Assembly (NCBI GenBank): GCA_004293165.1
Contig: RDYL01000008.1
Span: 62,001-126,000, forward strand
Reading direction: 5' to 3'
Source: Flavobacteriia bacterium
GTDB taxonomy: Bacteria > Bacteroidota > Bacteroidia > Flavobacteriales > Flavobacteriaceae
Length of the DNA stretch: 64,000 nucleotides
Shown here: positions 51,099 through 59,684 of the stretch, piece by piece
Layout of the letters: each line of letters begins with the position of its first letter
Numbering within the stretch: position 1 is the first letter of the stretch
The notes under the pieces: model-generated
The model's input: the letters and a program-made list of their open reading frames with translations, nothing else
What the model was told of the DNA's origin: nothing
Databases searched by the model: none
Program-made: the position numbers and the translations under genes

Positions 51099-51782
51099 AT
51101 GAAATTAAAGTATTTTTTTACCGCACTTTTGATGCTTATTAGTTCTATTGGATTTTCTCAATTGAAAACAATCACAAACCAAACATCTTATCCTTTTTGG
51201 ATTAATGTTCCAAAATCAGAAAGCACAGAAAAACAACCAGTTTTAATTTTTCTACACGGAAAAAGTCTATCAGGAACCGATTTAAATCGTGTGAGACGTT
51301 ACGGAGTATTACGTGCAATGGACAAAGGAAGGAAAATTCCAGCCATAGTTGTAGCACCACAATTGGCAAAAGGCAGTTGGAATCCTGATAAAGTCCTTGA
51401 AGTTTTAACATATGTAAAGAAAAACTACAACGTAGATACAACTAGAATTTATGTTTGCGGAATGAGTTTAGGCGGTTATGGAACATTGCACTTTGCAGGT
51501 AAGCACGCGGATAAAATTACTGCTGCTGTAGCTATTTGTGGAGGCGGAAACGTAAGCGATGGTTGTAAATTGAGCACAATTCCTCTTTGGATTCAACATG
51601 GTGATAAAGATTATATTGTTCCAATGTCTGAATCTCAAAAAGTAGTAAATGCTATTAGAAAATGTAACGAAAAAGCGAATCTAATTTTTTCCATTATAAA
51701 AGGTGGAAATCACGGCAATGTTGAACGTCTTTTTCATGAAGATGCATTATACAATTGGCTTTTTGAACAAAAAAGTGAATAA
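51099..51782 (+). CDS. Secreted alpha/beta hydrolase (esterase/prolyl-oligopeptidase-like)
   Basis: 227 residues. Signal peptide MKLKYFFTALLMLISSIGFS. PVLIFLHGKSLSGTDLNRVR gives the oxyanion loop; VCGMSLGGYGTLHFAGKHAD is the nucleophile elbow (GMSLGG, Ser); WIQHGDKDYIVPM carries the acid and IKGGNHGNVERLFHEDA the catalytic His. It acts in the periplasm or outside. The substrate is unknown; similar proteins include feruloyl or polyester esterases. No operon partner. Confidence 0.87.
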   Translation: MKLKYFFTALLMLISSIGFSQLKTITNQTSYPFWINVPKSESTEKQPVLIFLHGKSLSGTDLNRVRRYGVLRAMDKGRKIPAIVVAPQLAKGSWNPDKVLEVLTYVKKNYNVDTTRIYVCGMSLGGYGTLHFAGKHADKITAAVAICGGGNVSDGCKLSTIPLWIQHGDKDYIVPMSESQKVVNAIRKCNEKANLIFSIIKGGNHGNVERLFHEDALYNWLFEQKSE

Positions 51783-51888
51783 TTCACACGAATTTTACAT
51801 CTAAAATTTTAAGTTAAACACTTCTAAACTGAAGGTTAAATTTTCATACTATTCAATCCTTTTGAATACTTTTAATAAAAAAAATGAT

Positions 51889-52422
51889 ATGAAACTGTTA
51901 ACCCTAATCCTATTAATCCCATTTCTCATGAATGAAAACCTACTTTTCGATTTTAATAAAAATACAAATCCAAAAGAATGGCGAATCATTGACGATGTAG
52001 TAATGGGCGGCAGATCTAATGGTCAATTCCAATTGGATACAGAAGGAAATGGATTGTTTTTTGGAGCTGTTTCTACCGAAAATAATGGCGGGTTTTCGTC
52101 GGTACGTCATCAATTAAACCAACGAAATATAAGTGCTTTTTCTAAAATCAATATTCGATTAAAAGGCGACGGTAAAACCTATCAATTTAGAATCAAAGAT
52201 AACGTTAGTTCGTATTACGCTTACATCACTAGTTTCAAAACTTCAGGAAATTGGGAAACGATTACTATCAATTTAAAAGATTTATATCCTTCGTTTAGAG
52301 GGCAAACCTTAAACTTACCAAATTTTAAAGGTGATTTTATAGAAGAAATTGTTTTCCTTATTGGTAATAAAAAGAATGAATCGTTTGAATTGAGAATAGA
52401 TACAATCGAGCTAGTAAAATAG
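51889..52422 (+). CDS. CIA30-family protein
   Basis: 177 residues from ATG 51889 (MKLLTLILLIPFLMNENLLF), which gives a short signal-like N terminus. The body matches the CIA30 (NDUFAF1-like) jelly-roll: WRIIDDVVMGGRSNGQFQLD, GFSSVRHQ and KLNIRLKGDGKTYQFRIK-type strands. In mitochondria the family assists complex I assembly; in bacteria its role is unknown. An upstream in-frame start at 51862 lacks support. Confidence 0.85.
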   Translation: MKLLTLILLIPFLMNENLLFDFNKNTNPKEWRIIDDVVMGGRSNGQFQLDTEGNGLFFGAVSTENNGGFSSVRHQLNQRNISAFSKINIRLKGDGKTYQFRIKDNVSSYYAYITSFKTSGNWETITINLKDLYPSFRGQTLNLPNFKGDFIEEIVFLIGNKKNESFELRIDTIELVK

Positions 52423-52454
52423 CCCTAAAAATCACATGCTTTAAAAATATCTAT

Positions 52455-52462
52455 TATCTTTG
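52455..52462 (+). promoter_or_regulatory. -7 box immediately before the dihydrouridine synthase start
   Basis: TATCTTTG ends 4 nt before the ATG at 52467, so transcription from it would begin at or near the start codon (leaderless mRNA). No TTG at -33. Confidence 0.45.
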
Positions 52463-52466
52463 TGGC

Positions 52467-53411
52467 ATGATGCCAACGTTACTTTCGTCTCCACTACAAG
52501 GATTTACTGACTTTAGATTTAGAAATGCCTTTCACAAATATTTTGGTGGAATTGACACCTTCTATTCTCCTTATATAAAACTGAACGGAAAATTAGTTAT
52601 TAAAGGTTCTTACGAAAGAGACATTCTTCCTGAAAACAATAGTACACTAAATGTAATTCCTCAGATTATCACTAACGATGCTGAAGAATTTCTATTTGTT
52701 GCTAAATACGTTCAGCAGTTTGGGTATAAAGAGTTAAATTGGAATTTAGGTTGTCCGTACCCAATGGTAGCAAAATGCGGCATGGGCTCAGGATTAATTA
52801 GCAACACATCACAAATCGAACATATTTTAAAACGCGTCCATAACGAAACTGACATTATTGTTTCGATGAAAATGCGTATGGGTTATGAAAATCCAACTGA
52901 AATTTTAGACGTCTTCCCTATTTTAGAACAATACCCCATTAAAAATATTGCTATTCATGCTCGAATAGGTAAACAATTATATAAAGGCGGTGTTGATTTA
53001 GATTCGTTTCAAAAATGTTTAGATACTTCCAAACAAAAAATTTATTACAATGGAGATATTACATCTGTAGAAAAATTCAGAACGATGCAAGAACGCTTCC
53101 CTTCTATTGACCATTGGATGATTGGAAGAGGCTTAATTGCGAATCCTTTTTTACCTTCAATGATTAAAAATAACACCACAGAATATCCTAAAAATAAATT
53201 GGAAATTTTTGAAGCTTTTCACGATACCATTTATCAGGAATATGATGCGTATTTACAAGGTCCAACACCCATTCGTATGAAAATGTTAGGCTTTTGGGAA
53301 TATTTTTCAGAATCGTTTTCAAATCCTCAAAAAACCTATAAAAAAATTAAAAAAGCAGGAAATAGTAAGAATTACGAAAGTGCTGTGAAAGAAATTTTTA
53401 AAAATGGGTGA
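52467..53411 (+). CDS. tRNA-dihydrouridine synthase
   Basis: 314 residues. FMN-dependent reduction of uridines in tRNA. The N terminus LLSSPLQGFTDFRFRNAFHK is the FMN-binding start and shows that the ATG at 52467 or 52470 is right. The catalytic Cys is in NWNLGCPYPMVAKCGMGSGL. VSMKMRMGYENPTEILD, AIHAR and MIGRGLIANPF are the other family signatures. Which tRNA position is served (Dus A, B or C type) is not clear; the length and YxGD motif (YYNGDITS) suit DusC-like. Confidence 0.92.
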   Translation: MMPTLLSSPLQGFTDFRFRNAFHKYFGGIDTFYSPYIKLNGKLVIKGSYERDILPENNSTLNVIPQIITNDAEEFLFVAKYVQQFGYKELNWNLGCPYPMVAKCGMGSGLISNTSQIEHILKRVHNETDIIVSMKMRMGYENPTEILDVFPILEQYPIKNIAIHARIGKQLYKGGVDLDSFQKCLDTSKQKIYYNGDITSVEKFRTMQERFPSIDHWMIGRGLIANPFLPSMIKNNTTEYPKNKLEIFEAFHDTIYQEYDAYLQGPTPIRMKMLGFWEYFSESFSNPQKTYKKIKKAGNSKNYESAVKEIFKNG

Positions 53412-53550
53412 TCAAGAATAAATCCAAGGGAAAAAATCCAATTCAAACTCAAAACAAGCTCAAGTGCAAGCAAAAATGAGTGAAACGCTCTGTGTATCTC
53501 TTTTAAACACAATCAAAATCAAAAAAAGCTCTGTGAAGCCCTGTGTAAAA
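53412..53550. repeat. Intergenic repeats between dus and the small membrane protein gene
   Basis: Left part: a CAATTCAAACTCAAAACAAG-type run. From 53480 to 53550 there is one diverged copy of the 76-bp unit family (GTGAAACGCTCTGTGTATC and later AGCTCTGTGAAGCCCTGTG). Confidence 0.6.
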
Positions 53551-53898
53551 CTAAATTTTGAATCGAACACCTATCTTTCTCCCAATTAAATAAGCGACTC
53601 CAATTCCTAAAATTAAAATCCAAAGATTCATGAAAATATAAAACGTATACGCTACTGGATTTTCAGTTGAATTGAAACAGTAACTTTCAATCAAAAAACA
53701 AAAATGAGTAGTTTCTTTAGAAAATTGCGACAACGCAAAACTCATCAAAAACGTAATTCCCAAAGTGGATAAAATATAAACCACGTTTTTATTCATTGGT
53801 TTTTTACCTGTTGGTTGAAACACGTTTCGTTCTGCTTCAGTACGTTTATTGTGCTGAAGGGACCAAATTACTTTTTTAGCTTCATCGTCTACATTCAT
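53551..53898 (-). CDS. Small membrane protein, function unknown
   Basis: 115 residues from ATG 53898 (MNVDDEAKKVIWSLQHNKRT). The in-frame start at 53910 is TTG and adds MIFE, so the ATG is preferred. Two hydrophobic segments (about 40-58 and 85-108) and a Cys/His-bearing loop (KETTHFCFLIESYCFNSTEN) between. No family recognised. It is flanked on both sides by single copies of the 76-bp repeat family in the same orientation. Confidence 0.65.
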   Translation of the reverse strand: MNVDDEAKKVIWSLQHNKRTEAERNVFQPTGKKPMNKNVVYILSTLGITFLMSFALSQFSKETTHFCFLIESYCFNSTENPVAYTFYIFMNLWILILGIGVAYLIGRKIGVRFKI

Positions 53899-53943
53899 TT
53901 CAAAAATCAATTACAAGTTCAATTACAAATTCAAACTAACATA

Positions 53944-54010
53944 AGTGAAACACTCTGTGTATCTCTATTCAACACAATCAAAATAAAAAAACTCGGCGAA
54001 TCTCTGTGTA
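53944..54010 (+). repeat. Single copy of the 76-bp repeat family
   Basis: GTGAAACACTCTGTGTATC, then CTATTCAACACAATC and ACTCGGCGAATCTCTGTGT. It lies just beyond the hisS stop, in the gap before the small membrane protein gene. Confidence 0.6.
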
Positions 54011-54014
54011 ATTA

Positions 54015-55385
54015 TTACTTCAGCAATGCTACTAAAGTTTCAAAGTCTACTTTTTGTTGCTCGCCAGTAGCTAGGTTTTTCAAGCCAAATTCTTCACGCT
54101 CTATTTCCGATTCTCCTACAATAACAGCAAATGGAATATCTCTTCTATCGGCGTGTTTGAATTGTTTATCGATTTTAGATTTATCAGGATATAATTCGAC
54201 TTTGATTCCTTTTTGACGTAATTTCCCTATGGCTTTCATTGAATATAAAGCTTCTTTGTCGCCAAAATTTAAAAACAACGCTTTTGATGTCGCTAAAACG
54301 GTTGCTGGGAATAAACCAACTTCTTCCATTACCAAAGCAATTCGGTCTAAACCAAATGAAATTCCTACACCCGACATGTTTTTTAATCCGAAAATACCTG
54401 TCAAGTCATCATAACGACCACCACCACCAATGGAACCCATTGCGACACCTTTTGGCGCAGCAACTTCAAAAATGGCGCCTGTGTAATAATTTAAACCACG
54501 CGCTAACGTAACATCTAAATCCAAGAAAGCGGTTTGTAAACCTAAAGTTGAAACGTTATCACAAATAAATTGCAACTCGTTTACACCTTTCATTCCTTCT
54601 TCTGAATTAGCTAATAATTGTGCTAATTTTTCTATTTTTTCGTTGATAGTTCCTGTGAAATTGAACAACGGTTGTACTTTCTCAATCGCTGTTTCCGAAA
54701 TGCCTTTTACTAACATTTCATTTTTCACGCCGTCGGCACCTATTTTATCTAATTTATCTAAAGCTACTGTAAAATCAATCAATTTATCTGAAGCACCAAT
54801 CACCTCAGCAATTCCAGATAATATTTTACGATTGTTAATTTTAATCGTAACGCCACCTAAACCTAACTGACTAAAAACCGAGTCATATAATTGCACCAAT
54901 TCCACTTCTTGCCAAAGCGAATTCGAACCCACCACATCGGCATCACACTGATAAAACTCTCTAAAACGTCCTTTTTGAGGACGATCAGCACGCCAAACCG
55001 GTTGAATTTGGTAACGCTTGAACGGAAACTCAATTTCGTTTTGGTGTTGCACCACATAACGCGCAAATGGAACCGTTAAATCGTAACGAAGAGCTTTTTC
55101 TGAAATATGACTAGTTAACTTCAAACTATCTCTATTTTCTAATAAAGTAGCATCCGCTTTACCCAAATAATCTCCCGAATTCAGAATCTTAAAAATCAAG
55201 CGATCGCCTTCTTCACCATATTTTCCCATTAGGGTTTCTGAGTTTTCAAACGAAGGCGTTTCAATAGGTTGAAAGCCAAATTTCTCAAAATTGGTTTTTA
55301 TCGTACTGAAAATATAATTGCGTTTCGCCACTTCTGCTGGTGAAAAATCTCGGGTTCCTTTGGGTATACTTGGTTTTTGTGCCAT
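54015..55385 (-). CDS. hisS: Histidyl-tRNA synthetase
   Basis: 456 residues. Class II aminoacyl-tRNA synthetase with motif 2 [19 protein letters not shown], the histidine-binding [13 protein letters not shown] and GGGRYDDL, and motif 3 [14 protein letters not shown], then a C-terminal anticodon-binding domain (about 365-456). The length is a little above average, normal for Bacteroidota. The 5' leader has two tandem copies of a 16-bp unit with ATGTGTCAAT. Confidence 0.95.
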   Translation of the reverse strand: MAQKPSIPKGTRDFSPAEVAKRNYIFSTIKTNFEKFGFQPIETPSFENSETLMGKYGEEGDRLIFKILNSGDYLGKADATLLENRDSLKLTSHISEKALRYDLTVPFARYVVQHQNEIEFPFKRYQIQPVWRADRPQKGRFREFYQCDADVVGSNSLWQEVELVQLYDSVFSQLGLGGVTIKINNRKILSGIAEVIGASDKLIDFTVALDKLDKIGADGVKNEMLVKGISETAIEKVQPLFNFTGTINEKIEKLAQLLANSEEGMKGVNELQFICDNVSTLGLQTAFLDLDVTLARGLNYYTGAIFEVAAPKGVAMGSIGGGGRYDDLTGIFGLKNMSGVGISFGLDRIALVMEEVGLFPATVLATSKALFLNFGDKEALYSMKAIGKLRQKGIKVELYPDKSKIDKQFKHADRRDIPFAVIVGESEIEREEFGLKNLATGEQQKVDFETLVALLK

Positions 55386-55391
55386 TTTTGT

Positions 55392-55426
55392 AATGTGTCA
55401 ATTTGAAAATGTGTCAATGAGACAAT
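55392..55426. repeat. Two-copy 16-bp direct repeat before hisS
   Basis: AATGTGTCAATTTGAA followed directly by AATGTGTCAATGAGAC; it lies in the hisS leader. Confidence 0.6.
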
Positions 55427-55487
55427 TTTAATTTTTCTTAGTGCAAATATCGGATATATTCGGCAGTATAAAAAATCTATTTTGGGG

Positions 55488-55631
55488 TTTTAAACACATA
55501 GACACATAGTTTAAATTTAAACTAAAAAGGTATTTCATTTTACATCAAAACACATAGCCTTTGTGAACTATGTAAAGTGAAACACCTAAAACTATACACA
55601 ATCCAAATCTAATGTGTCTATGTGTTTAAAA
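55488..55631. repeat. 144-bp element with 20-bp perfect terminal inverted repeats
   Basis: TTTTAAACACATAGACACAT (55488-55507) has its exact complement at 55612-55631. The interior holds a smaller hairpin ACATAG...CTATGT (about 55552-55572). No protein is encoded. The long perfect ends suggest a folding RNA, or a non-autonomous mobile or REP-like element. Confidence 0.6.
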
Positions 55632-55680
55632 AAAACTCCATGATACTGTAACATTTTACTCTAACTTTAGTCTTATAGTC

Positions 55681-56922
55681 ATGGTAGGATTATTTAAAGA
55701 AAATACAAGAATTGCGCTTGATTCAATTAAAGGTCAGGCTTTGCGTACTTCATTAACAGTAATGATTATTGCTATTGGAATCACAGCTTTAGTTGGAATT
55801 CTAACAGTAGTTTCAGCTTTAGAAAATACAATTTTGAAAGATTTTGCTTCTATGGGAGCGAATACTTTTTCCATTAGTCAATACGATTTTTCTTCCGAAA
55901 TCAATCAAAATGATGCAGAACAACGGGTAAATCCTATCATTAGTTATCCAGAAGCAAAAGCATTTCAAGACAAATATAATTTCCCATTTACTACCACTTC
56001 CCTATCGTTTACAGCGGGTTCGGCTATTGAAGTAAAATATCAAGAGAAAAAAACAGATCCCGAAATTTCGGTAGTTGGAATTGACGAAAATTTTTGCCCA
56101 AATAAAGGCTTAGAAGTAGTTAAAGGAAGAAACGTAAACTCCTTTGATGTTTCTAACAACAATTACGTTTGTATTTTAGGCTCTGATTTTGAAAAAGGGT
56201 TGTTTGCTAATATGAATCCTTTGGATAAAATTATTTCCATTCGTGGTGCAAAATTCAAAGTCATTGGGGTTTTAAAAGAGAAAGGTTCCACCTTCGGAAA
56301 TAGTCAAGATTTACGCGTTTTGATTCCAACACAAATTGCACGTTCATTATTTTCTGCTCCAAATATTAACTACGATTTAGACGTTATGGCCAACAACGAA
56401 GCGCTTTTAGATGAGGCTGTTGACGATGCCATTATTACTATGCGAAGAGTACGAAAACTAAGTCCTGTTGAGAAAGAAAATTTCGGAATTGAACGTAGCG
56501 ATGATTTGATTCAAACGTTACTTTCTAACACGGCAGTTTTAGGAATTTCAGCCTGGGTAATCGGAATTATTACGATTTTTGGTTCTTCGATAGCATTAAT
56601 GAACATCATGTTGGTTTCGGTTTCCGAGCGCACAAGAGAAATTGGGGTACGAAAATCACTTGGAGCCACTAGAAATACAATTGCTTGGCAGTTTTTTACT
56701 GAAACTTTAATTATTGGGCAAATAGGCGGAATTGTTGGTATTATTTTAGGAATTTTGATTGGATTTGGAATTGCTTCAGCTATTGGCTTTGCATTCACAA
56801 CTCCTTGGATGGCAATTATTTGGGCATTTGTTGTAACTTTTGCAGTAACTATTCTTTCTGGTTTAATTCCTGCAATAAAAGCCTCGAAATTAGACCCTGT
56901 GGAAGCGTTGCGTTACGAATAA
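55681..56922 (+). CDS. MacB/FtsX-type ABC transporter permease
   Basis: 413 residues. One N-terminal transmembrane helix (about 20-43), a large periplasmic MacB core domain (about 45-275), and three C-terminal helices forming the FtsX-type domain (about 285-310, 335-360, 375-400) with RTREIGVRKSLGATRNTIAW and LDPVEALRYE at the end, all typical. No ATPase or membrane-fusion gene is next to it, so its partner is encoded elsewhere. The family exports peptides or lipoproteins, or signals to cell-wall enzymes. Confidence 0.88.
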   Translation: MVGLFKENTRIALDSIKGQALRTSLTVMIIAIGITALVGILTVVSALENTILKDFASMGANTFSISQYDFSSEINQNDAEQRVNPIISYPEAKAFQDKYNFPFTTTSLSFTAGSAIEVKYQEKKTDPEISVVGIDENFCPNKGLEVVKGRNVNSFDVSNNNYVCILGSDFEKGLFANMNPLDKIISIRGAKFKVIGVLKEKGSTFGNSQDLRVLIPTQIARSLFSAPNINYDLDVMANNEALLDEAVDDAIITMRRVRKLSPVEKENFGIERSDDLIQTLLSNTAVLGISAWVIGIITIFGSSIALMNIMLVSVSERTREIGVRKSLGATRNTIAWQFFTETLIIGQIGGIVGIILGILIGFGIASAIGFAFTTPWMAIIWAFVVTFAVTILSGLIPAIKASKLDPVEALRYE

Positions 56923-56928
56923 GAATTT

Positions 56929-57003
56929 AACCACAAGGAACACAAAGAAGGCACAAGGTTCACAAGGTTTTTAAATTAAATCTTCGTGGAACTTTGTGCT
57001 ACA
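56929..57003. repeat. Intergenic repeat with inverted symmetry
   Basis: AACCACAAGGAACACAAAGA and GGCACAAGGTTCACAAGG on the left, TTCGTGGAACTTTGTG on the right. The ACAAAG/CTTTGT parts pair and could form a hairpin between the converging genes. Confidence 0.5.
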
Positions 57004-57006
57004 AAC

Positions 57007-57894
57007 CTAAATTGAACATTTTATCATTCGATTATTTCCGTAAATATCTTTTTTTAATTCGATATTTTTGAAACCTAGACTTTCTAATAATTCTACCGTT
57101 TCTTTTCCTAAATATTGATTGATTTCGAAGAATAACAATCCGTTTGGCGACAAGTTTTTCAATGCCAATTGCGCAATTTTTCTATAAAAAAGTAAAGCAT
57201 CTGTATCTTCTACAAACAAAGCTAAATGCGGTTCGTAGTCCAAGACATTTTTCTTGATTTCTTGTTTTTCCAAATTTCGAACGTAGGGAGGATTTGAAAT
57301 GATGATATCGATGGAAGCTGGGAGTTGGGAGTTGGAAGTTGAGAGTATTGATAAATCTTCAACTTCTAAAATATTTGCTTCAATAAAATTGATTTCAACT
57401 TTATTTAACTCCGCATTTCTTTTAGCTACTTCTAATGCTTTTTCTGAAACATCAATAGCTAAAACATTTGCTTGTGGTAAATTTGCTTTTAATGAAATAG
57501 GAATACAACCAGAACCCGTTCCAATATCCAAAATATTTAAGCTGGAAGCTGGAAGTTGGAAGTTGGAAGTTTCTTTTAGAATAAATTCAACAAGTTCTTC
57601 TGTTTCTGGTCTTGGAATTAAAGTATTTTCATTGACTTCAAAACGCAATCCATAAAACCAAGCTTCACCTGTGATGTACTGAATGGGTTTTTCTTGTTGT
57701 AATTGTGCTAAAATAGTATTCCACTTATCTACTTCAGCATCTGAAAGTTCAAAATTCGGATTTAAAGCTACATCTACTCGTTTTAAGTTATGTAAATATT
57801 CAGTAAGGATGAAAAAGAAACTTTCGATTTCTTGTTCATCTTGAATGTTTTTTAACGAATTGAAAAAGTTTATTTTATAATCTTTTAATAACAT
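57007..57894 (-). CDS. prmC: Peptide-chain release factor glutamine methyltransferase, with two in-frame repeat insertions
   Basis: 295 residues. It methylates the GGQ Gln of release factors with SAM. The N-terminal helical domain, the SAM motif ILDIGTGSGCIPISL and the catalytic IIISNPPYVRNLEKQ motif (NPPY) are intact. Two segments look foreign: about residues 109-118 (TSNFQLPASSLN) directly before the SAM motif and about 182-195 (STSNSQLPAS) before NPPY. Both are encoded by heptamer repeats of the type CCAACTT/CCCAGCT, so the same repeat entered twice in frame. Otherwise full length. Confidence 0.93.
   Translation of the reverse strand: MLLKDYKINFFNSLKNIQDEQEIESFFFILTEYLHNLKRVDVALNPNFELSDAEVDKWNTILAQLQQEKPIQYITGEAWFYGLRFEVNENTLIPRPETEELVEFILKETSNFQLPASSLNILDIGTGSGCIPISLKANLPQANVLAIDVSEKALEVAKRNAELNKVEINFIEANILEVEDLSILSTSNSQLPASIDIIISNPPYVRNLEKQEIKKNVLDYEPHLALFVEDTDALLFYRKIAQLALKNLSPNGLLFFEINQYLGKETVELLESLGFKNIELKKDIYGNNRMIKCSI
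57311..57350 (+). repeat. Heptamer repeat inside prmC, copy near the NPPY motif
   Basis: ATGGAAGCTGGGAGTTGG, GAGTTGGAAGTTGAGAGT: roughly five 7-bp units. Read on the minus strand in frame it gives residues about 182-195. Confidence 0.75.
57541..57570 (+). repeat. Heptamer repeat inside prmC, copy before the SAM motif
   Basis: GCTGGAAGCTGGAAGTTGG followed by AAGTTGGAAGT: about four 7-bp units in the same orientation as the other copy; it encodes residues about 109-118. Confidence 0.75.
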
Positions 57895-57931
57895 AAAATC
57901 TATCTTACTTCTTACTACTCAAATCTTACTA

Positions 57932-58408
57932 CTACAACTGCTTCGTCATCCAAACTTCACAACTATTATGACCTGTGTTTCCCATCGGACCATCAATATT
58001 TTCAAAACCTATTCTTTTGTATAGCTTTTGTGCGGTTTTCATAAAAGATAAGGTCTCTAAATAACAAATTTCAAAATCTTGTTTTTTAGCAAATTCCAAA
58101 CATTTTTCAATGATTTTCTCCGCATAACCCGTTCCTCTGATTTCGGGAGCAAAATACATTTTTTGTAATTCACATACCGAAACATCTGCATTCTCTAAAG
58201 GAGCAACACCACAACCACCCACTACTTTCCCATCTTTTTCCACCACATAATATATAGAACGTGATTGTTGATATACTTCGTATAAAGTGTCTAAAATAGG
58301 GTCAGCATAAGCCGTTCCTACTTTAGGCGCATCTAATTCATGAAAAATATCACGAATTACCTTGGCAATCGACTCATTATCTTTTTGTTGTATTTCTCTA
58401 ATTAGCAT
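57932..58408 (-). CDS. GNAT family N-acetyltransferase
   Basis: 158 residues. MLIREIQQKDNESIAKVIRD, VGGCGVAPLENAD, LQKMYFAPEIRGTGYAEKII (acetyl-CoA loop R-x-x-G-x-G/A) and CYLETLSFMKTAQKLYKRIG are the family motifs. Acetyl-CoA-dependent transfer to an unknown amine. It is 37 nt upstream of prmC on the same strand and may be cotranscribed. Confidence 0.9.
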   Translation of the reverse strand: MLIREIQQKDNESIAKVIRDIFHELDAPKVGTAYADPILDTLYEVYQQSRSIYYVVEKDGKVVGGCGVAPLENADVSVCELQKMYFAPEIRGTGYAEKIIEKCLEFAKKQDFEICYLETLSFMKTAQKLYKRIGFENIDGPMGNTGHNSCEVWMTKQL

Positions 58409-58625
58409 AGCATTTTTATTGCTGGGTAAAATTACATAAATTAACTTGAGATTGTTTTAAACAGTTAAGACATTTAAGTTTTTTTTACATTTTAGAAAGA
58501 TTTAAAAAGCACATAAAAGAAGATTAAAAATTTATATAAACTTGTTAATTAACTTCTTAATTATTTTTAAACTTATATGACTTATATGTTTATTTTTTTA
58601 CCCTTAAAAATACTACTTTTGTATT
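58409..58625. other. Divergent gap before ribD
   Basis: AT-rich, no gene. It contains a copy of the AACTTATATGACTTATATG repeat (58569-58587). A -7 box TACTTTTG (58614-58621) ends only 4 nt before the ribD ATG, and no -33 TTG is found. Confidence 0.5.
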
Positions 58626-59684
58626 ATGACGACGCACGAATTTTACATGAAACGCTGTATTGAACTCGCCAAAAATGGTTTGGGAACTACGTATCCAAAT
58701 CCGTTAGTGGGAAGTGTGATTGTTCACGAAGGTAAGATCATTGGCGAAGGTTGGCACAAAAAAGCTGGCGAGCCTCATGCGGAAGTCAATGCGGTGAATT
58801 CAGTAAAAGACAAATCGATGTTGAAAGAAGCTACGATTTACGTGAGTTTAGAACCGTGTAGTCATTTTGGAAAAACACCTCCTTGTTGCGATTTAATCAT
58901 AGCAAATAAAATTCCGAATGTAGTTATTGGAACTATTGATCCCTTTGCAAAAGTGGCTGGAAACGGCATTAAAAAACTCATTGAAAGCGGTAAAAATGTA
59001 ACCATCGGTATTTTAGAAGACGAATGCAACGAACTCAACAAACGTTTTTTTACCTTTCATCAAAAGAAAAGACCTTATATTATTTTAAAATGGGCCCAAA
59101 CTGCTGATGGTTTTATTGCTCCTGAGATACTGAAACCAGTTCAGCATGACAAATTGAAACCTATTTGGATTACAAATCCATATTCCAGACAATTAGTTCA
59201 TAAATGGCGCACCGAAGAACAAGCCATTTTAGTAGGAACCAATACCGTTTTAGAAGATAATCCGAAATTAGATGCACGTGATTTTTCTGGAAATAATCCG
59301 GTACGAATTGTATTAGATAAATCGGGTAAAATTTCCGAGAATTATCACGTAAAAAACAATTTACAGAAAACAATTTTTATTACTGAAAACGAAAATCACA
59401 TTTCAAATGAAAATTGTATCATTGAAAATGTTATCTTTGATATGCACCTAATTTCTTCAATTTGTAACATTTTGTATAAAAACGAAATACAATCCGTTAT
59501 TATTGAAGGAGGAAGCCTAACACTTCAATCATTCTTAAATGCAAATTTATGGGATGAAGCTAGGGTTTTTATAGGTCAAACAACATTTCAAAACGGCACA
59601 TTAGCCCCTACCATCTCCGGAAATTCGGTTGCTAGTTTTGACATAATGAATGATGAACTTAAAATTTTCAAGAATTATGATTGA
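58626..59684 (+). CDS. ribD: Bifunctional riboflavin biosynthesis deaminase/reductase, with an in-frame repeat insertion
   Basis: 352 residues. The N-terminal deaminase domain (about 1-145) has the zinc ligands in EPHAEVNAV (HAE) and VSLEPCSHFGKTPPCCDLI. The C-terminal reductase domain (about 155-352) has KWAQTADGFIAP, WITNPYSRQLVHKWR, LVGTNTVLEDNPKLDARD and IIEGGSLTLQSFL. Residues about 167-176 (EILKPVQHDK) are encoded by a copy of the palindromic CTGAAACCAGTTCAG plus CATGACAAA repeat; homologues usually have a shorter loop here. The start 58626 is kept because the HEFYMKRC region is family-like. It overlaps the HAD gene by 8 nt. Confidence 0.93.
   Translation: MTTHEFYMKRCIELAKNGLGTTYPNPLVGSVIVHEGKIIGEGWHKKAGEPHAEVNAVNSVKDKSMLKEATIYVSLEPCSHFGKTPPCCDLIIANKIPNVVIGTIDPFAKVAGNGIKKLIESGKNVTIGILEDECNELNKRFFTFHQKKRPYIILKWAQTADGFIAPEILKPVQHDKLKPIWITNPYSRQLVHKWRTEEQAILVGTNTVLEDNPKLDARDFSGNNPVRIVLDKSGKISENYHVKNNLQKTIFITENENHISNENCIIENVIFDMHLISSICNILYKNEIQSVIIEGGSLTLQSFLNANLWDEARVFIGQTTFQNGTLAPTISGNSVASFDIMNDELKIFKNYD
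59129..59153 (+). repeat. Palindromic dispersed repeat inside ribD
   Basis: ACTGAAACCAGTTCAGC then ATGACAAA: CTGAA pairs with TTCAG. It matches 42438-42462 (GCTGAAACGAGTTCAGC, TTGACAAA) at nearly all positions. Confidence 0.7.
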
